From positions 2,790,001 to 2,854,000 of the forward strand of contig NZ_CP032550.1 of NCBI RefSeq assembly GCF_009735645.1: a stretch of DNA of 64,000 bases, read 5' to 3'. The DNA is from Microbacterium oryzae (lineage in GTDB: Bacteria; Actinomycetota; Actinomycetes; Actinomycetales; Microbacteriaceae). The position numbers and the translations under genes were made by a program. Each line of letters opens with the position of its first letter. Positions within the stretch are counted from its first letter, which is position 1. This document shows positions 7,485 to 16,701 of the stretch, one piece after another. The notes under the pieces were generated by a model, which was given only the letters and a program-made list of their open reading frames with translations, did no database searches and had not been told where the DNA came from.

Positions 7485-7973
7485 TTACCGGAAGTTGATG
7501 AACTGCAGGTCGACGTCGAGGTCCGCCGCCTTCAGCAGGCGGATGACCTCCTGCAGGTCGTCGCGGCTCTTGGACGACACCCGCAGCTCCTCGCCCTGGA
7601 TCTGCGACTTCACGCCCTTGGGGCCCTCGTCGCGAATGATCTTGCCGATCTTCTTGGCGTTCTCCTGCGAGATCCCCTCCTTGAGCGTGGAGGTGAGGCG
7701 GTACTCCTTGCCCGAGGCCTGCGGCTCGCCAGACTCGAGGCTCTTCAGCGAGATGCCACGCTTGATGAGCTTCGACTGGAAGACATCCAGCACCGCGTTG
7801 ACGCGGTCCTCGCTGTTCGCCTTGATGACGATCGACTCGCCGCTCCACTCGATGGAGGCGCCGGTTCCCTTGAAGTCGTAGCGCTGCTCGACCTCCTTGC
7901 GCGCCTGGTTCAGGGCGTTGTCCGCTTCCTGACGGTCGATCTTGGAGACGATGTCGAATGAGCTGTCGGCCAT
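7485..7973 (-). CDS. yajQ: YajQ-family nucleotide/cyclic-dinucleotide-binding protein
   Basis: The product is 162 residues, the usual family length. It has the family start [20 protein letters not shown], a central [13 protein letters not shown], and the C-terminal signature [10 protein letters not shown] followed by DLQFINFR. YajQ proteins have two ferredoxin-like domains, and a Xanthomonas homologue is a c-di-GMP effector; the role here is unknown. The ATG at 7973 sits seven bases after TAGGCT on the minus strand with no ribosome site, so the transcript is probably leaderless. The last codons may have been rebuilt by integration of the adjacent element. Confidence 0.92.
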   Translation of the reverse strand: MADSSFDIVSKIDRQEADNALNQARKEVEQRYDFKGTGASIEWSGESIVIKANSEDRVNAVLDVFQSKLIKRGISLKSLESGEPQASGKEYRLTSTLKEGISQENAKKIGKIIRDEGPKGVKSQIQGEELRVSSKSRDDLQEVIRLLKAADLDVDLQFINFR

Positions 7974-8054
7974 GGGGAAAAGCCTACCCACCCGGCCCCG
8001 TGCGACGGGGGCTTCGTAGAATAGCCCGCGAGATCTCAGGCGAGGAGGATGGCC

Positions 8055-8546
8055 ATGCGCCCGCTCACACAGGAGGATGTGCTCGGATCGTTCGTGAACG
8101 CGGATGACCGGGAGCTCAAGCTCGTCGAACTGCCGCACGACTTCATGCTGACCGAGTGGGACCACCTGGACTTCCTGGCCTGGCGCGACCCGAACACCCG
8201 CAGCCGCGGCTACATCGTCGCGGAGATCGACGGCGAGCCGACGGGTGTCGTCCTGCGCGCGGCGTCGACGACGTCGAGCGCCCGCCACGGCATCTGCAAC
8301 ATCTGCCGCACGATGCAGCCCGGCAATCAGGTGACGATGTTCACCGCGCGCAAGGCCGGGCCCGCGGGGGAGAAGGGCGACAGCGTGGGCACGTACATCT
8401 GCGCCGACCTCTCGTGCCATGAGAACGTGCGGCTCGCGCTGCCGCTCGCGCCCAACGAGTACCGCGCCAGCGTCGACCGCAAGATCGACGGAACCGCCAA
8501 GCGCTCCCGCGCGTTCGTCGAGCGCGTCCTCGAGGAAGCGGCCTAG
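8055..8546 (+). CDS. FBP-type treble-clef zinc-finger protein (EF-G-binding-like), copy 1
   Basis: The product is 163 residues. The C-terminal half has CNICRTM and later [11 protein letters not shown] with the intervening [20 protein letters not shown], the pattern of the FBP C-terminal treble-clef zinc finger of fusidic-acid-resistance proteins that bind EF-G. I chose ATG 8055, not 8049, because AGGAGG then has normal spacing. A TAGAAT -10 box lies at 8016-8021. A paralogue lies at 44879-45364. Binding to the ribosome or EF-G is known for the family, not shown here. Confidence 0.8.
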   Translation: MRPLTQEDVLGSFVNADDRELKLVELPHDFMLTEWDHLDFLAWRDPNTRSRGYIVAEIDGEPTGVVLRAASTTSSARHGICNICRTMQPGNQVTMFTARKAGPAGEKGDSVGTYICADLSCHENVRLALPLAPNEYRASVDRKIDGTAKRSRAFVERVLEEAA

Positions 8547-8624
8547 GCCATCCCGATCGCTCGTGACGTGAGCGGATGGCCGCCCGCGGGCACCGCGAGG
8601 AAGTCGCGTGAATAGAATCGCGGC

Positions 8625-9020
8625 ATGACCTCGACTGCCCGGGCCATCGGCCGCGTCGCGCTGGGGGCCGCCCTCGCCTTCGCCGGCATCACGCACCTCA
8701 CCGTCGCGCGCCAGGAGTTCCGTGCGCAGGTGCCCGACTTCGTGCCGCTCGATCCCGACACGACCGTCGTCGCGTCGGGTGTCGTCGAAGTCACTCTGGG
8801 AGCCGCGCTCCTCTTCGCGCACCGTCGTCGCAGCCTGGTCGGGAAGATCGCCGCGCTGTTCTTCACGGCGATCTTCCCGGGCAACGTCGCGCAGTGGCTG
8901 CACCGGCGCAGCGCCTTCGGGCTCGACACCGACGGCAAGCGCTTCGGCCGGCTGTTCTTCCAGCCCGTGCTGGTCGCCCTCGCCCTGTGGTCGACGCGCA
9001 CCCCGCGACGCCGCGCCTGA
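8625..9020 (+). CDS. DoxX-like small membrane protein
   Basis: The product is 131 residues with about four membrane segments. The first reads [16 protein letters not shown], followed by a [18 protein letters not shown] segment and two near the C-terminus. The fold and the pattern of an early GITHL and later [10 protein letters not shown] match DoxX-like proteins. The function is not established. The start is leaderless-type: TAGAAT (8613-8618), six bases, then ATG 8625. The next gene converges from the other strand. Confidence 0.75.
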   Translation: MTSTARAIGRVALGAALAFAGITHLTVARQEFRAQVPDFVPLDPDTTVVASGVVEVTLGAALLFAHRRRSLVGKIAALFFTAIFPGNVAQWLHRRSAFGLDTDGKRFGRLFFQPVLVALALWSTRTPRRRA

Positions 9021-9049
9021 GTCCCCCAGCAGCCCCGCGCGAGTGCGGC

Positions 9050-10072
9050 TCAGACCGAGAGCAGCACCTTCGTGGCGCGGCGCTCGTCCATGGCGCGGTA
9101 TCCCTCCGCGGCCTCCTCGAGCGGCAACTCGAGGTCGAAGACGGCGCCGGGGTCGATCTCGTCGGCCATGATCAGGTCGATGAGCTCGGGCAGGAAGCGG
9201 CGCACCGGCGCCGGGCCGCCCAGCAGGCTCACCGTCGCGTTGAAGAGGTCGCGGCCATCGAGCTCCACTCCGTGCGAGACGCCGACGAAGCCGACGTGCC
9301 CGCCGGGACGAGTCGAGCGGATGGCCTGCATCATCGACTCCTGCGTGCCCACGGCCTCCACCGTCGAGTGCGCGCCGTAGCCGTCGGTGAGCTCCTTCAC
9401 GCGGGCGACGCCCTCGGCGCCGCGCTCCTCGACGATGTCGGTCGCGCCGAAGCGGCGGGCGAGGGCCTGCCGGTCGGCGTGACGCGACATCGCGATGATC
9501 CGGTCGGCGCCGAGGCGCTGCGCGGCGAGGATGGCCAGCAGGCCGACCGCGCCATCGCCGACCACCGCGACCGTCTTCCCCGGCCCCGCCTCCGCGGCGA
9601 CGGCGGCGAACCAGCCCGTGCCGAGCACATCCGACGCTGCCAGCAGGCTGCGCATCTGCGCGGGCGTCGGCTCGCCCGGCACCTTCACGAGCGTGCCGTC
9701 CGCCAGCGGGATGCGCGCGAACTCGGCCTGCGTGCCGACCGACCCCATCATCACCTGGTGCTTGCAGCGCGACTGGAACCCCGCCTGGCAGATCTCGCAG
9801 GTGTTGTCGGAGGCGACGAACGACCCGACGACGAGATCGCCGACCGCCACCTCGCGCACCGCGTCGCCGACCTGCTCCACCACGCCGACGTACTCATGGC
9901 CCATCCGCGCCGGCCCGCGGGACTTCTGCGCCCCGCGATACGGCCACAGGTCCGAACCGCAGACGCAGGTCGAGGTGACGCGGATGATCGCGTCCGTCGC
10001 CTCGACGAGGGTCGGCTTGTCGACGTCCTCCACGCGGACGTCGCCCGGGCCGTGCATGATGACTGCGCGCAT
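9050..10072 (-). CDS. Zinc-dependent alcohol dehydrogenase, MDR superfamily
   Basis: The product is 340 residues. Catalytic zinc ligands are in [11 protein letters not shown] and [10 protein letters not shown]. The structural-zinc loop reads [16 protein letters not shown], with three of the usual four cysteines and Asp at the first position. The NAD(P) Rossmann motif is [17 protein letters not shown] near residue 165. The substrate cannot be assigned. ATG 10072 follows GGAGCGATC; a 12-codon upstream extension has no ribosome site. A MarR-type regulator gene lies 98 bases upstream on the same strand and may control it. Confidence 0.88.
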   Translation of the reverse strand: MRAVIMHGPGDVRVEDVDKPTLVEATDAIIRVTSTCVCGSDLWPYRGAQKSRGPARMGHEYVGVVEQVGDAVREVAVGDLVVGSFVASDNTCEICQAGFQSRCKHQVMMGSVGTQAEFARIPLADGTLVKVPGEPTPAQMRSLLAASDVLGTGWFAAVAAEAGPGKTVAVVGDGAVGLLAILAAQRLGADRIIAMSRHADRQALARRFGATDIVEERGAEGVARVKELTDGYGAHSTVEAVGTQESMMQAIRSTRPGGHVGFVGVSHGVELDGRDLFNATVSLLGGPAPVRRFLPELIDLIMADEIDPGAVFDLELPLEEAAEGYRAMDERRATKVLLSV

Positions 10073-10170
10073 GATCGCTCCTTCGAGTGGGGGGTCGCTG
10101 AGATCCATCAGACCCCGCGGCGTCCCGACGCGGTACCCCCTGTCGTCGGGGCGCGCACCGCGGTAGGGGA

Positions 10171-10740
10171 TCAGGCGGACCGCGCGGGCTCCTCGCGCGC
10201 CGGCTCCGCGCGAGCGCTGTCGCCCGGCACGGTGGGGTTCGCCTGCGTCGCGACGAGGATGTCCTGCACGGAGCGCGTCATGTGCTTCAGGAACTTCATC
10301 GCGCCCGCGATCTCGTCGGGTGCGAGCTCCTCCACCGCGCGGATGATCCCCTCATGCACCCCGGAGAGCGTCGCCCGCGCGTCGGCATGCGACGTCGGGG
10401 CGAGGGCGAGCTTGCGTCGATCGGATGGGTGGGGTCGCCGCTCCACGTATCCCGCCTTCTCGAGGCGGTCGATGAGGCCGGTGACGGAGGCCGTCGACAG
10501 TCCGAGCAGCCGTGCGAGCTCGCCCGGCTGCAGGAGGTCGCCGGCCTGCGCCGACCGCGCGACGATGCCGACGGCCAGCAGCTCGTTGTCGCTGAGGCGC
10601 ATCTGCGCCTGGGTGCGCCGCTGCAGGTCCGCCTCGGCGGCTCGATAGTCGCGCAGCGCGGCCAAGAGGGCGGCCGCGGTGTGCTCGTCGTCGCCGGAGC
10701 CGTACCAGTACGACGAGGCAGCAGGATCCGCGGTCACCAT
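10171..10740 (-). CDS. MarR-family transcriptional regulator
   Basis: The product is 189 residues. The winged helix spans about residues 55-120 (LQPGELARLLGLSTASVTGL, then IDRLEKAGYVERRPHPSDRR), the MarR signature, with a long disordered acidic and arginine tail. I start it at ATG 10740 because TACGAT lies seven bases upstream (10748-10753), the leaderless pattern repeated in this genome. ATGs at 10749 and 10761 would overlap that box. The palindrome at 10778-10793 overlaps the likely -35 region, suggesting autorepression. Confidence 0.85.
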   Translation of the reverse strand: MVTADPAASSYWYGSGDDEHTAAALLAALRDYRAAEADLQRRTQAQMRLSDNELLAVGIVARSAQAGDLLQPGELARLLGLSTASVTGLIDRLEKAGYVERRPHPSDRRKLALAPTSHADARATLSGVHEGIIRAVEELAPDEIAGAMKFLKHMTRSVQDILVATQANPTVPGDSARAEPAREEPARSA

Positions 10741-10777
10741 GTACCCCATCGTAATGAACATCTCAAGCCCCGAAACA

Positions 10778-10793
10778 CTAATTGCCCGATTAG
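10778..10793. promoter_or_regulatory. Putative MarR operator
   Basis: CTAAT-TGCCCG-ATTAG is a perfect inverted repeat of five-base arms, AT-rich in otherwise GC-rich DNA. It lies 25-40 bases upstream of the leaderless -10 box of the MarR gene, where a bound dimer would block RNA polymerase. The divergent gene at 10876 could share it. Confidence 0.55.
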
Positions 10794-10875
10794 CTAGTCA
10801 CGGAAGTAATGTCATCTCGGCCCCGCTCGCTGACGACCGGAGCCGATGAGGATTTCGAGGAGCGGGAGGATGGGC

Positions 10876-11214
10876 ATGGGCAAGTTGTTCTACGGGACGA
10901 GCGAGCAGGTCGTCGAGGTCGACGACATGCTCCTCGCTCACGTGCAGAAGGTGATCATCACGAAGCTGCGTCGGGGGGAGTCGTTCCCGCTGACATGGAA
11001 GACCGCCACGGGCGGACGAGAGACCCTCTGGGTCCACGCCTCGCTGCTGCTGCGGTTCGTCCTCGGCTGCGACGAGGCGAGCGAGCGAACCGACGCCCAG
11101 TTGCTGCGGCACCTCGCCGACGGGGCGAACTCCCACCACGGCATGGACCTGACCGACGACGCCGTGCGCCGCCTCTCCCGTCCGGCTCGTCCGGTGCTGA
11201 GGGCAGCAGCATGA
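10876..11214 (+). CDS. Small conserved Microbacteriaceae protein (DUF7882-like)
   Basis: The product is 112 residues, starting MGKLFYGTSEQVVEVDD, with TKLRRGESFPLTW in the middle. This N-terminus is characteristic of a small family restricted to Microbacteriaceae, sometimes mislabelled as DNA ligase. No function is known. Start 10876 was chosen because GGGAGG then has correct spacing; ATG 10870 is too close. The stop overlaps the next start (ATGA), so the two form an operon. Confidence 0.75.
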   Translation: MGKLFYGTSEQVVEVDDMLLAHVQKVIITKLRRGESFPLTWKTATGGRETLWVHASLLLRFVLGCDEASERTDAQLLRHLADGANSHHGMDLTDDAVRRLSRPARPVLRAAA

Positions 11215-11462
11215 GGCGCCAGAACCTCAGCGAGCGTCTGCGCACCCGTCCCACGACCTGGGCGGTGGTCGACGCCGGCTTCCACGTGGCGAGTCGCCGC
11301 GGCGAGTTCGTCGGGGTCGTCGACACCGACAGCGAGGGCCGTTTCCTCGCGTTCGACGGGCGCGGGCAGATCATCGGCGCCTTCGTCGACATCGCCGAGG
11401 CGATGGCCGAGGTCGAGGCGCACGCGAGCGACATGCCGACCAGGCAGCTCGCCGGCGTCTGA
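11211..11462 (+). CDS. Small conserved hypothetical protein
   Basis: The product is 83 residues, starting MRRQNLSERLRTRPTTWAVV, with a beta-hairpin-like middle (EFVGVVDTDSEGRFLAFDGR) and a helical end (DIAEAMAEVEAHAS). It is coupled to the preceding DUF7882-like gene by an ATGA overlap and followed by a strong terminator, so it is the last gene of a two-gene operon. No function can be assigned. Confidence 0.7.
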   Translation: MRRQNLSERLRTRPTTWAVVDAGFHVASRRGEFVGVVDTDSEGRFLAFDGRGQIIGAFVDIAEAMAEVEAHASDMPTRQLAGV

Positions 11463-11471
11463 GCGAGGACG

Positions 11472-11507
11472 ATGCGAGAGGGGCGCCGCGAGGCGCCCCT
11501 CTCGCAT
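11472..11507 (+). terminator. Strong hairpin terminator
   Basis: Sixteen-base perfect arms (11472-11487 and 11492-11507) enclose a four-base loop, ten bases after the stop of the preceding operon. There is no clear T-run. Confidence 0.75.
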
Positions 11508-11626
11508 TTCCCGGGGGCTCTGTAGCCCGTCGCCGTGACGGCGTCAATCGCTGGTTTCGCGCGGGAACCCGCCGATAGGACAAATGGGCGGCCCGATGCC
11601 GGGCCGCAGAAAGGGGCGCGGCGCAC

Positions 11627-13117
11627 ATGTCGCAGGTCAAAGAGGTCCGGTCGCTCGTACCGGCGCGGATGGATCGGCTCCCGTGGTCGAGGTTCCACTG
11701 GCTGATCGTCGTGGGGCTCGGGTTCTCGTGGATCCTCGACGGCCTCGAGGTGCAGATCGTCGCGGCCAACGGGTACGCGCACACCCTCGGGATGGGTCCC
11801 GTCGAGGTCGGCCTCGCCGGCACGTTCTACCTGCTGGGGCAGGTGTTCGGCGCGCTCGTCTTCGGACGCCTCGCCGACAGCCTCGGCCGCAAGAACCTCT
11901 TCCTCGTGTCGCTGGCGGTGTACCTCGTCGGCAGCGCCGTCGCGGGCTTCGCCTTCGCACCCTGGTTCTTCTACATCTGGCGCTTCGTCGCCGGAGCCGG
12001 CATCGGCGGCGAATACGCCGCCATCAACTCGGCGATCGACGAGATCATCCCCTCCAAGTACCGCGGCCGCGTCGACATCGCGATCAACGGCACCTACTGG
12101 GGCGGCGCCGCGCTCGGCGCCGTGGCCAGCATGTTCTTCCTCAACACCGAGGTGTTCGACCAGGACCTCGGATGGCGGCTGAGCTTCTTCGTCGGACCGG
12201 TCCTCGGTCTGCTCCTCATCTACCTGCGCCGGCACATCCCCGAGAGCCCCCGGTGGCAGATGACGCACGGCCGCGAAGAGGAGGCCGAGCGCAACGTCGA
12301 CGCGATCGAGCAGCGCATCCGCGAGGAGGGCCACGAGATCGGCCCCGTCGACGAGTCGCGTGCGATCGTGGTCAAGGAGTACGGCCGCGTGCCGTTCCTC
12401 GTGATCGCGAAGGTGCTGTTTCGCCAGTACCCGCGGCGCACCCTCGTCGGCATCACGATGATGGTGACCCAGTCGTTCCTCTACAACGCGATCTTCTTCA
12501 CCTACGCGCTCGTGCTGGAGAACTTCTACGACGTGCCGCCGGCGTCGGCGTCGCAGTACTTCATCGTGTTCGCGATCGGAAACCTGCTCGGCGCCCTCGT
12601 GCTCGGCCACTTCTTCGACACGTGGGGGCGCCGGCGGATGCTCTTCGGCACGTACGTGCTGGCGGGGCTCATCCTGCTCACGAGCGCGTTCCTGTTCCAC
12701 GCGGGCGTTCTCAACGCGACGACCCACACCCTGTTCTGGTGCCTGTCGTTCTTCTTCGCATCGGCCGGCGCGTCGGCCGCGTACCTCACGGTGAGCGAGA
12801 TCTTCCCGCTCGAGCTGCGCAGCCAGGTGATCTCGTACGTCTTCTCGATCGGCCAGTTCGTCGGCGCCATCGCACCGACGCTCTACGGCTCGCTCATCGG
12901 CGACGGCACGGATCGCGGTCCGCTCTTCTGGGGCTACGTGCTCGGATCGGGCGTGATGATCGCGGGCGGCGTCATCTCCGGCGTCTTCGGCGTCAGCGCC
13001 GCCGGGAAGTCTCTCGAGGACATCGCCGACCCCCTCTCCCTCGTCGAGCAGGCGAAGGGCGGGGTCACGCCAGATGGCGCGGTGCCGGAAGCGAAGGGGA
13101 GCTCGAGACGCGAGTAG
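11627..13117 (+). CDS. MFS transporter, sugar/metabolite:proton symporter type
   Basis: The product is 496 residues with about 12 membrane segments. The family loop motif GRLADSLGRKNLFLVSL lies between segments 2 and 3 and its counterpart GHFFDTWGRRRMLFG in the second half. ESPRW after segment 6 (HIPESPRWQMTHG) and GAGIGGEYAAINS are typical of sugar-porter and niacin/aromatic-acid type MFS carriers. The substrate is unknown. ATG 11627 follows AAAGGGG. A GCGGCCCG/CGGGCCGC hairpin (11588-11607) sits just upstream of that ribosome site and could affect translation. Confidence 0.88.
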   Translation: MSQVKEVRSLVPARMDRLPWSRFHWLIVVGLGFSWILDGLEVQIVAANGYAHTLGMGPVEVGLAGTFYLLGQVFGALVFGRLADSLGRKNLFLVSLAVYLVGSAVAGFAFAPWFFYIWRFVAGAGIGGEYAAINSAIDEIIPSKYRGRVDIAINGTYWGGAALGAVASMFFLNTEVFDQDLGWRLSFFVGPVLGLLLIYLRRHIPESPRWQMTHGREEEAERNVDAIEQRIREEGHEIGPVDESRAIVVKEYGRVPFLVIAKVLFRQYPRRTLVGITMMVTQSFLYNAIFFTYALVLENFYDVPPASASQYFIVFAIGNLLGALVLGHFFDTWGRRRMLFGTYVLAGLILLTSAFLFHAGVLNATTHTLFWCLSFFFASAGASAAYLTVSEIFPLELRSQVISYVFSIGQFVGAIAPTLYGSLIGDGTDRGPLFWGYVLGSGVMIAGGVISGVFGVSAAGKSLEDIADPLSLVEQAKGGVTPDGAVPEAKGSSRRE

Positions 13118-13151
13118 CCCGGTCGGGCGGCGAGCGACCCCACCTCGCGCA

Positions 13152-13184
13152 GGAAGGCCTCGGTCCTCAGGATCGGGGCCTTCC
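13152..13184 (+). terminator. Hairpin terminator after the MFS gene
   Basis: GGAAGGCC (13152-13159) pairs with GGCCTTCC (13177-13184), with further partial pairing toward the loop, 35 bases after the stop. Confidence 0.6.
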
Positions 13185-13216
13185 GCATGCACGGGGAGGC
13201 GCCTAGGGTCAGGGGC

Positions 13217-14368
13217 ATGATGAGGTTCGCGCCCTTCGCCGGTCTCGCGCTCGCGGCAGTGCTGCTGGCGGCCTGCGCACCTGCCGTGCCACGCGCGGCG
13301 GCGCCGCCCGCGGAGTCGTCCGCTGCGGCGGACCCCTCCTCCCCGCCGCCCTCCTCGTCCGAGGCGCTTGCCACTCCCTCTCGCGACGCGGCGGCGCCCG
13401 CAGCAGCTTTCGCCCTGAACGCCGCTCCGCGCGTCGTCACCGAGAAACTCGTCGCTCCCTGGTCGATCGCCTTTCACGGCGACTCTGCGCTCGTCAGCGA
13501 GCGCGACACCGCGCGCATTCTCGAGGTCCAGCGCGACGGCGACGTACGCGAGGCGGCCCTCATCCCGGGTGTGCTGCATGAGGGCGAGGGCGGACTGCTC
13601 GGCCTCGCCGTGCGCGAGGGCTTCCTGTACGTCTACTCGACGGGAAGCGGAGAGAACCGCATCGAGCGCTACCCGATGACGGGGGAGCCCGGGGCGCTCG
13701 GCGTCGGGCAGCCTGAGAAGATCCTCGACGGCATCCCCGCCTCGCACAACCACAACGGAGGCCGCATCGCGTTCGGGCCGGACGGCATGCTCTACGCCAC
13801 CGCGGGCGACGCGGGAGAGGGGGGCCTCGCGCGGGACCTCGGCTCGCTGGGCGGGAAGATCCTGCGGATGACCCCGGACGGCGAGGTGCCCGAGGACAAT
13901 CCCTTCCCCGGCTCGCTCGTCTACAGCTACGGCCATCGCAATCCGCAGGGCATCGCCTGGGCCGACGACGGCACGATGTACGCCAGCGAGTTCGGCCAGG
14001 AGACGTGGGATGAGCTGAACGTCATCACGCCGGGAGGCGACTACGGGTGGGACGAGGAGGAGGGCATCGCCGAGCGCGACGGGATGATCGACCCGATTCT
14101 GCAGTGGCCGCCATCCGAGGCGAGCCCCAGCGGCATCGCGATCGTCGGCGGCACCCTCTATATGGCGAACCTGCGGGGGGCGCGTCTTCGCGCGGTCCCG
14201 CTCGCCGATCCCGATGCGGCCGTCGATCACCTCGTGTCCGAGGTCGGACGCATCCGTGACGTCGCTCTCGCACCGGACGGCGACCTGTGGATCCTCACGA
14301 ACAACACCGACGGTCGGGGAGCGGCAGGTGAGGACGACGACCGGATCCTCGCCTTCGCGCCCGAGTGA
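13217..14368 (+). CDS. PQQ-dependent sugar dehydrogenase-type lipoprotein
   Basis: The product is 383 residues. A lipoprotein signal peptide ends at LLAACAP (Cys near residue 18), followed by a disordered Ala/Pro/Ser linker of about 50 residues. The rest is a six-bladed beta-propeller of the soluble glucose dehydrogenase/Hhip family: APWSIAFHGDSALVSERDT, GGLLGLAVREGFLYVYST, HNHNGGRIAFGPDGMLYATAGDAG, YGHRNPQGIAW and EFGQETWDELN. Family members oxidise aldoses with PQQ, outside the membrane; activity here is inferred. ATG 13217 follows TAGGGT by seven bases, with AGGGG also present. Confidence 0.85.
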   Translation: MMRFAPFAGLALAAVLLAACAPAVPRAAAPPAESSAAADPSSPPPSSSEALATPSRDAAAPAAAFALNAAPRVVTEKLVAPWSIAFHGDSALVSERDTARILEVQRDGDVREAALIPGVLHEGEGGLLGLAVREGFLYVYSTGSGENRIERYPMTGEPGALGVGQPEKILDGIPASHNHNGGRIAFGPDGMLYATAGDAGEGGLARDLGSLGGKILRMTPDGEVPEDNPFPGSLVYSYGHRNPQGIAWADDGTMYASEFGQETWDELNVITPGGDYGWDEEEGIAERDGMIDPILQWPPSEASPSGIAIVGGTLYMANLRGARLRAVPLADPDAAVDHLVSEVGRIRDVALAPDGDLWILTNNTDGRGAAGEDDDRILAFAPE

Positions 14369-14383
14369 GCGGGACGCGATGAA

Positions 14384-14424
14384 GACGCGAGGGGCGCGGT
14401 CCCTGGGATCGCGCCCCTCGCGTC
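14384..14424. terminator. Bidirectional terminator between convergent genes
   Basis: Fifteen-base perfect arms (14384-14398 and 14410-14424) lie between the sugar dehydrogenase gene and the convergent glgB and can serve both strands. Confidence 0.75.
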
Positions 14425-14442
14425 ATCCGAGCGCTCTGCATG

Positions 14443-16701
14443 TCACTCGGTCGGTTGCGCGCACTTCCCAGCGCCCTCCTCGAGCGGCGCTGCCACCGAC
14501 TCGCGGAAGCGGAACCAGACCGTGCCGAGCGGCGGGATCGCGACGAGCGCATGGCCGTCCGGCGCGACCTCGACCCGGCCGAGGTTGCCGACGCCGGAGC
14601 CGCCGTAATCGGCGGCGTCGGTGTTGAGCACCTCATCCCACACGCCGGAGGCGGGGAAGCGGAGCCGGTAGTGGGAGTGCGGCGCGGCGGAGAAATTGCT
14701 GACGCAGACGAGCATCGAGCCCTCGGCGTCACGGCGGACGAAGGCGTAGATGTTCGCTCCGGCGTCGTCGGCGACGAGCCATTCGAAGCCCGCGGGCTCC
14801 GCGTCGAGCGCCCACAGCGCCGGGGTCTCCCGGTACCGGGCGTTCAGATCGCGCACGGCCTGGTGCACCCCGCGGTGGTCGGGCAGGTCCAGCAGCCACC
14901 AGTCGAGCTCCCGCGACTCCGCCCACTCCGACTCCTGGGCGAGTTCGCTGCCCATGAAGAGCAGCTGCTTGCCGGGGTGAGCCCACATGAACGCGAGGTA
15001 CGCGCGCAGAGTGGCCAGCTGACGCCACCGGTCGCCGGGAGCCTTGCGCAGCAGCGACCCCTTGCCGTGCACGACCTCGTCGTGCGACAGCGGCAGCACG
15101 TAGTTCTCGCTCCACGCGTAGGTGAGCGCGAACGTCATGTCGTGGTGATGGTGCATGCGATAGACGGGGTCACGGCCGATGTAGTCGAGCGTGTCGTGCA
15201 TCCACCCCATGTTCCACTTGAAGCCGAAGCCCAGCCCGCCCGTCGATGTCGGCCGAGTCACGCCGGGCCACGAGGTGGACTCCTCGGCGATCGTGACGAC
15301 GCCCGGCACGCGACGGTAGACCGTGGCGTTCATCTCCTGCAGGAACTGCACGGCCTCGAGGTTCTCGTGCCCACCGTGGACGTTCGGCGTCCACTCCCCG
15401 TGCTGGCGCCCGTAGTCGAGATAGAGCATGGAGGCGACGCCATCGACCCGCAGTCCGTCGGCGTGGAACTCCTCGAGCCAGTACAGCGCGTTGGCGTAGA
15501 GGAAGTTGCGCACCTCGCGGTGGCCGAAGTCGAAGATGTGCGATCCCCACTCCTTGTGCCAGCCGCGCTGCGGGTTCGGGTCCTCGTAGAGGGGAGCGCC
15601 GTCGAAGCGCGCGAGCGCCCACTCGTCGGTGGCGAAATGTCCGGGCACCCAGTCGAGGATGACCCCGACGCCAGCCTGGTGCAGCCGGTCGATGAGCAGG
15701 CGCAGGCCGTCGGGGTCGCCGAAGCGGCTGTCGGGAGCGTAGTAGGAGGTGACGTGGTAGCCCCAGGAGCCGCCGAACGGGTGCTGCATGACGGGCATGA
15801 GCTCGACGTGCGTGAAGCCGAGGTCGCTGACATAGGCGACGAGCTCGTCCGCCAGCTGCTCGTAGGTGCGGTCGCGGCGCCACGAGGCGAGATGCATCTC
15901 GTAGATCGCCATGGGGCGGTCGACCTGGCCCCGGGCCGCGTTCTCCGTGCGCTGCCGGATCCACTCGTCATCGCCCCAGGTGTACGACGAGTCGAACACC
16001 ACGGAGGCGGTCAGGGGCGGCTTCTCGGCGTACCGCGCCATCGGGTCGGCCTTCTCACGCCAGACGCCGTCGACGCCGAGAACCTCGTACTTGTAATGGG
16101 TGCCGCTGCCGACGTCGGGCACGAACAGCTCCCAGATGCCCGACGACCCGAGGCTCCGCATGGGATGGCCACGGCCATCCCAGTCGTTGAAGTCGGCCTT
16201 CACCCGCACCGCGCGAGCGCGCGGCGCCCAGACGGCGAACGCCGTGCCCGTGACGTCGGGCGCGACGCCCAGTCCGTCGAAACGCCGCACGTGCGCGCCG
16301 AGCGCCTGCCACAGCGTCTCGTGGCGGCCCTCGCCGATGAGGTGAAGGTCGACCTCGCCCAGCGTGGGCAGGAAGCGGTAGGGGTCGTCGCGGACGTGCG
16401 CGCCGCCATCCTCGTAGGTCGTCGCCACGCGGTACGTCGGGACGTCCTGCTTCGCGCCGGGCGGCAGGGGGAGCACCCCGGCCCATACGCCCTCGTGCTC
16501 GTGCTGCAGCGCGAGGTCCGCCCAGCCCTCGGCGGTCGCGTAGCGGACGGTGACCGACGCGGCAAGCGGCCGGACCACGCGGAAGGTGACGCCGCCCTCG
16601 TGCGGGTGCGGTCCGAGCACCGCGTGGGGGTCGTGGTGCGCTCCGGCGGCGACCGCCGCCAGGGTGTCGCGGTCGATGGGCAGGGCCTGCAGGGTCGTCA
16701 T
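14443..16701 (-). CDS. glgB: 1,4-alpha-glucan branching enzyme
   Basis: The product is 752 residues. An N-terminal carbohydrate-binding module (about 30-230) precedes a GH13 catalytic barrel. Catalytic residues are visible: nucleophile Asp in ADGLRVDGVASMLYLDY, acid Glu in VVTIAEESTSWPG, and the transition-state Asp in LPLSHDEVVHGKGSL; the C-terminal beta domain follows. It forms alpha-1,6 branches in glycogen-like glucan. It is the last gene of treS-mak-glgB, joined by an ATGA overlap at 16698-16701 and with GGAGGAG before its start. In the GlgE route it branches the polymer made from maltose-1-phosphate. Confidence 0.95.
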   Translation of the reverse strand: MTTLQALPIDRDTLAAVAAGAHHDPHAVLGPHPHEGGVTFRVVRPLAASVTVRYATAEGWADLALQHEHEGVWAGVLPLPPGAKQDVPTYRVATTYEDGGAHVRDDPYRFLPTLGEVDLHLIGEGRHETLWQALGAHVRRFDGLGVAPDVTGTAFAVWAPRARAVRVKADFNDWDGRGHPMRSLGSSGIWELFVPDVGSGTHYKYEVLGVDGVWREKADPMARYAEKPPLTASVVFDSSYTWGDDEWIRQRTENAARGQVDRPMAIYEMHLASWRRDRTYEQLADELVAYVSDLGFTHVELMPVMQHPFGGSWGYHVTSYYAPDSRFGDPDGLRLLIDRLHQAGVGVILDWVPGHFATDEWALARFDGAPLYEDPNPQRGWHKEWGSHIFDFGHREVRNFLYANALYWLEEFHADGLRVDGVASMLYLDYGRQHGEWTPNVHGGHENLEAVQFLQEMNATVYRRVPGVVTIAEESTSWPGVTRPTSTGGLGFGFKWNMGWMHDTLDYIGRDPVYRMHHHHDMTFALTYAWSENYVLPLSHDEVVHGKGSLLRKAPGDRWRQLATLRAYLAFMWAHPGKQLLFMGSELAQESEWAESRELDWWLLDLPDHRGVHQAVRDLNARYRETPALWALDAEPAGFEWLVADDAGANIYAFVRRDAEGSMLVCVSNFSAAPHSHYRLRFPASGVWDEVLNTDAADYGGSGVGNLGRVEVAPDGHALVAIPPLGTVWFRFRESVAAPLEEGAGKCAQPTE

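Noticed and set aside
10958..14230. A 1090-codon open frame on the minus strand
   Set aside because: It runs antisense through an MFS transporter and a sugar dehydrogenase with clear family motifs; its product is Arg/Glu/Ala low-complexity, as expected for shadow frames in GC-rich DNA.
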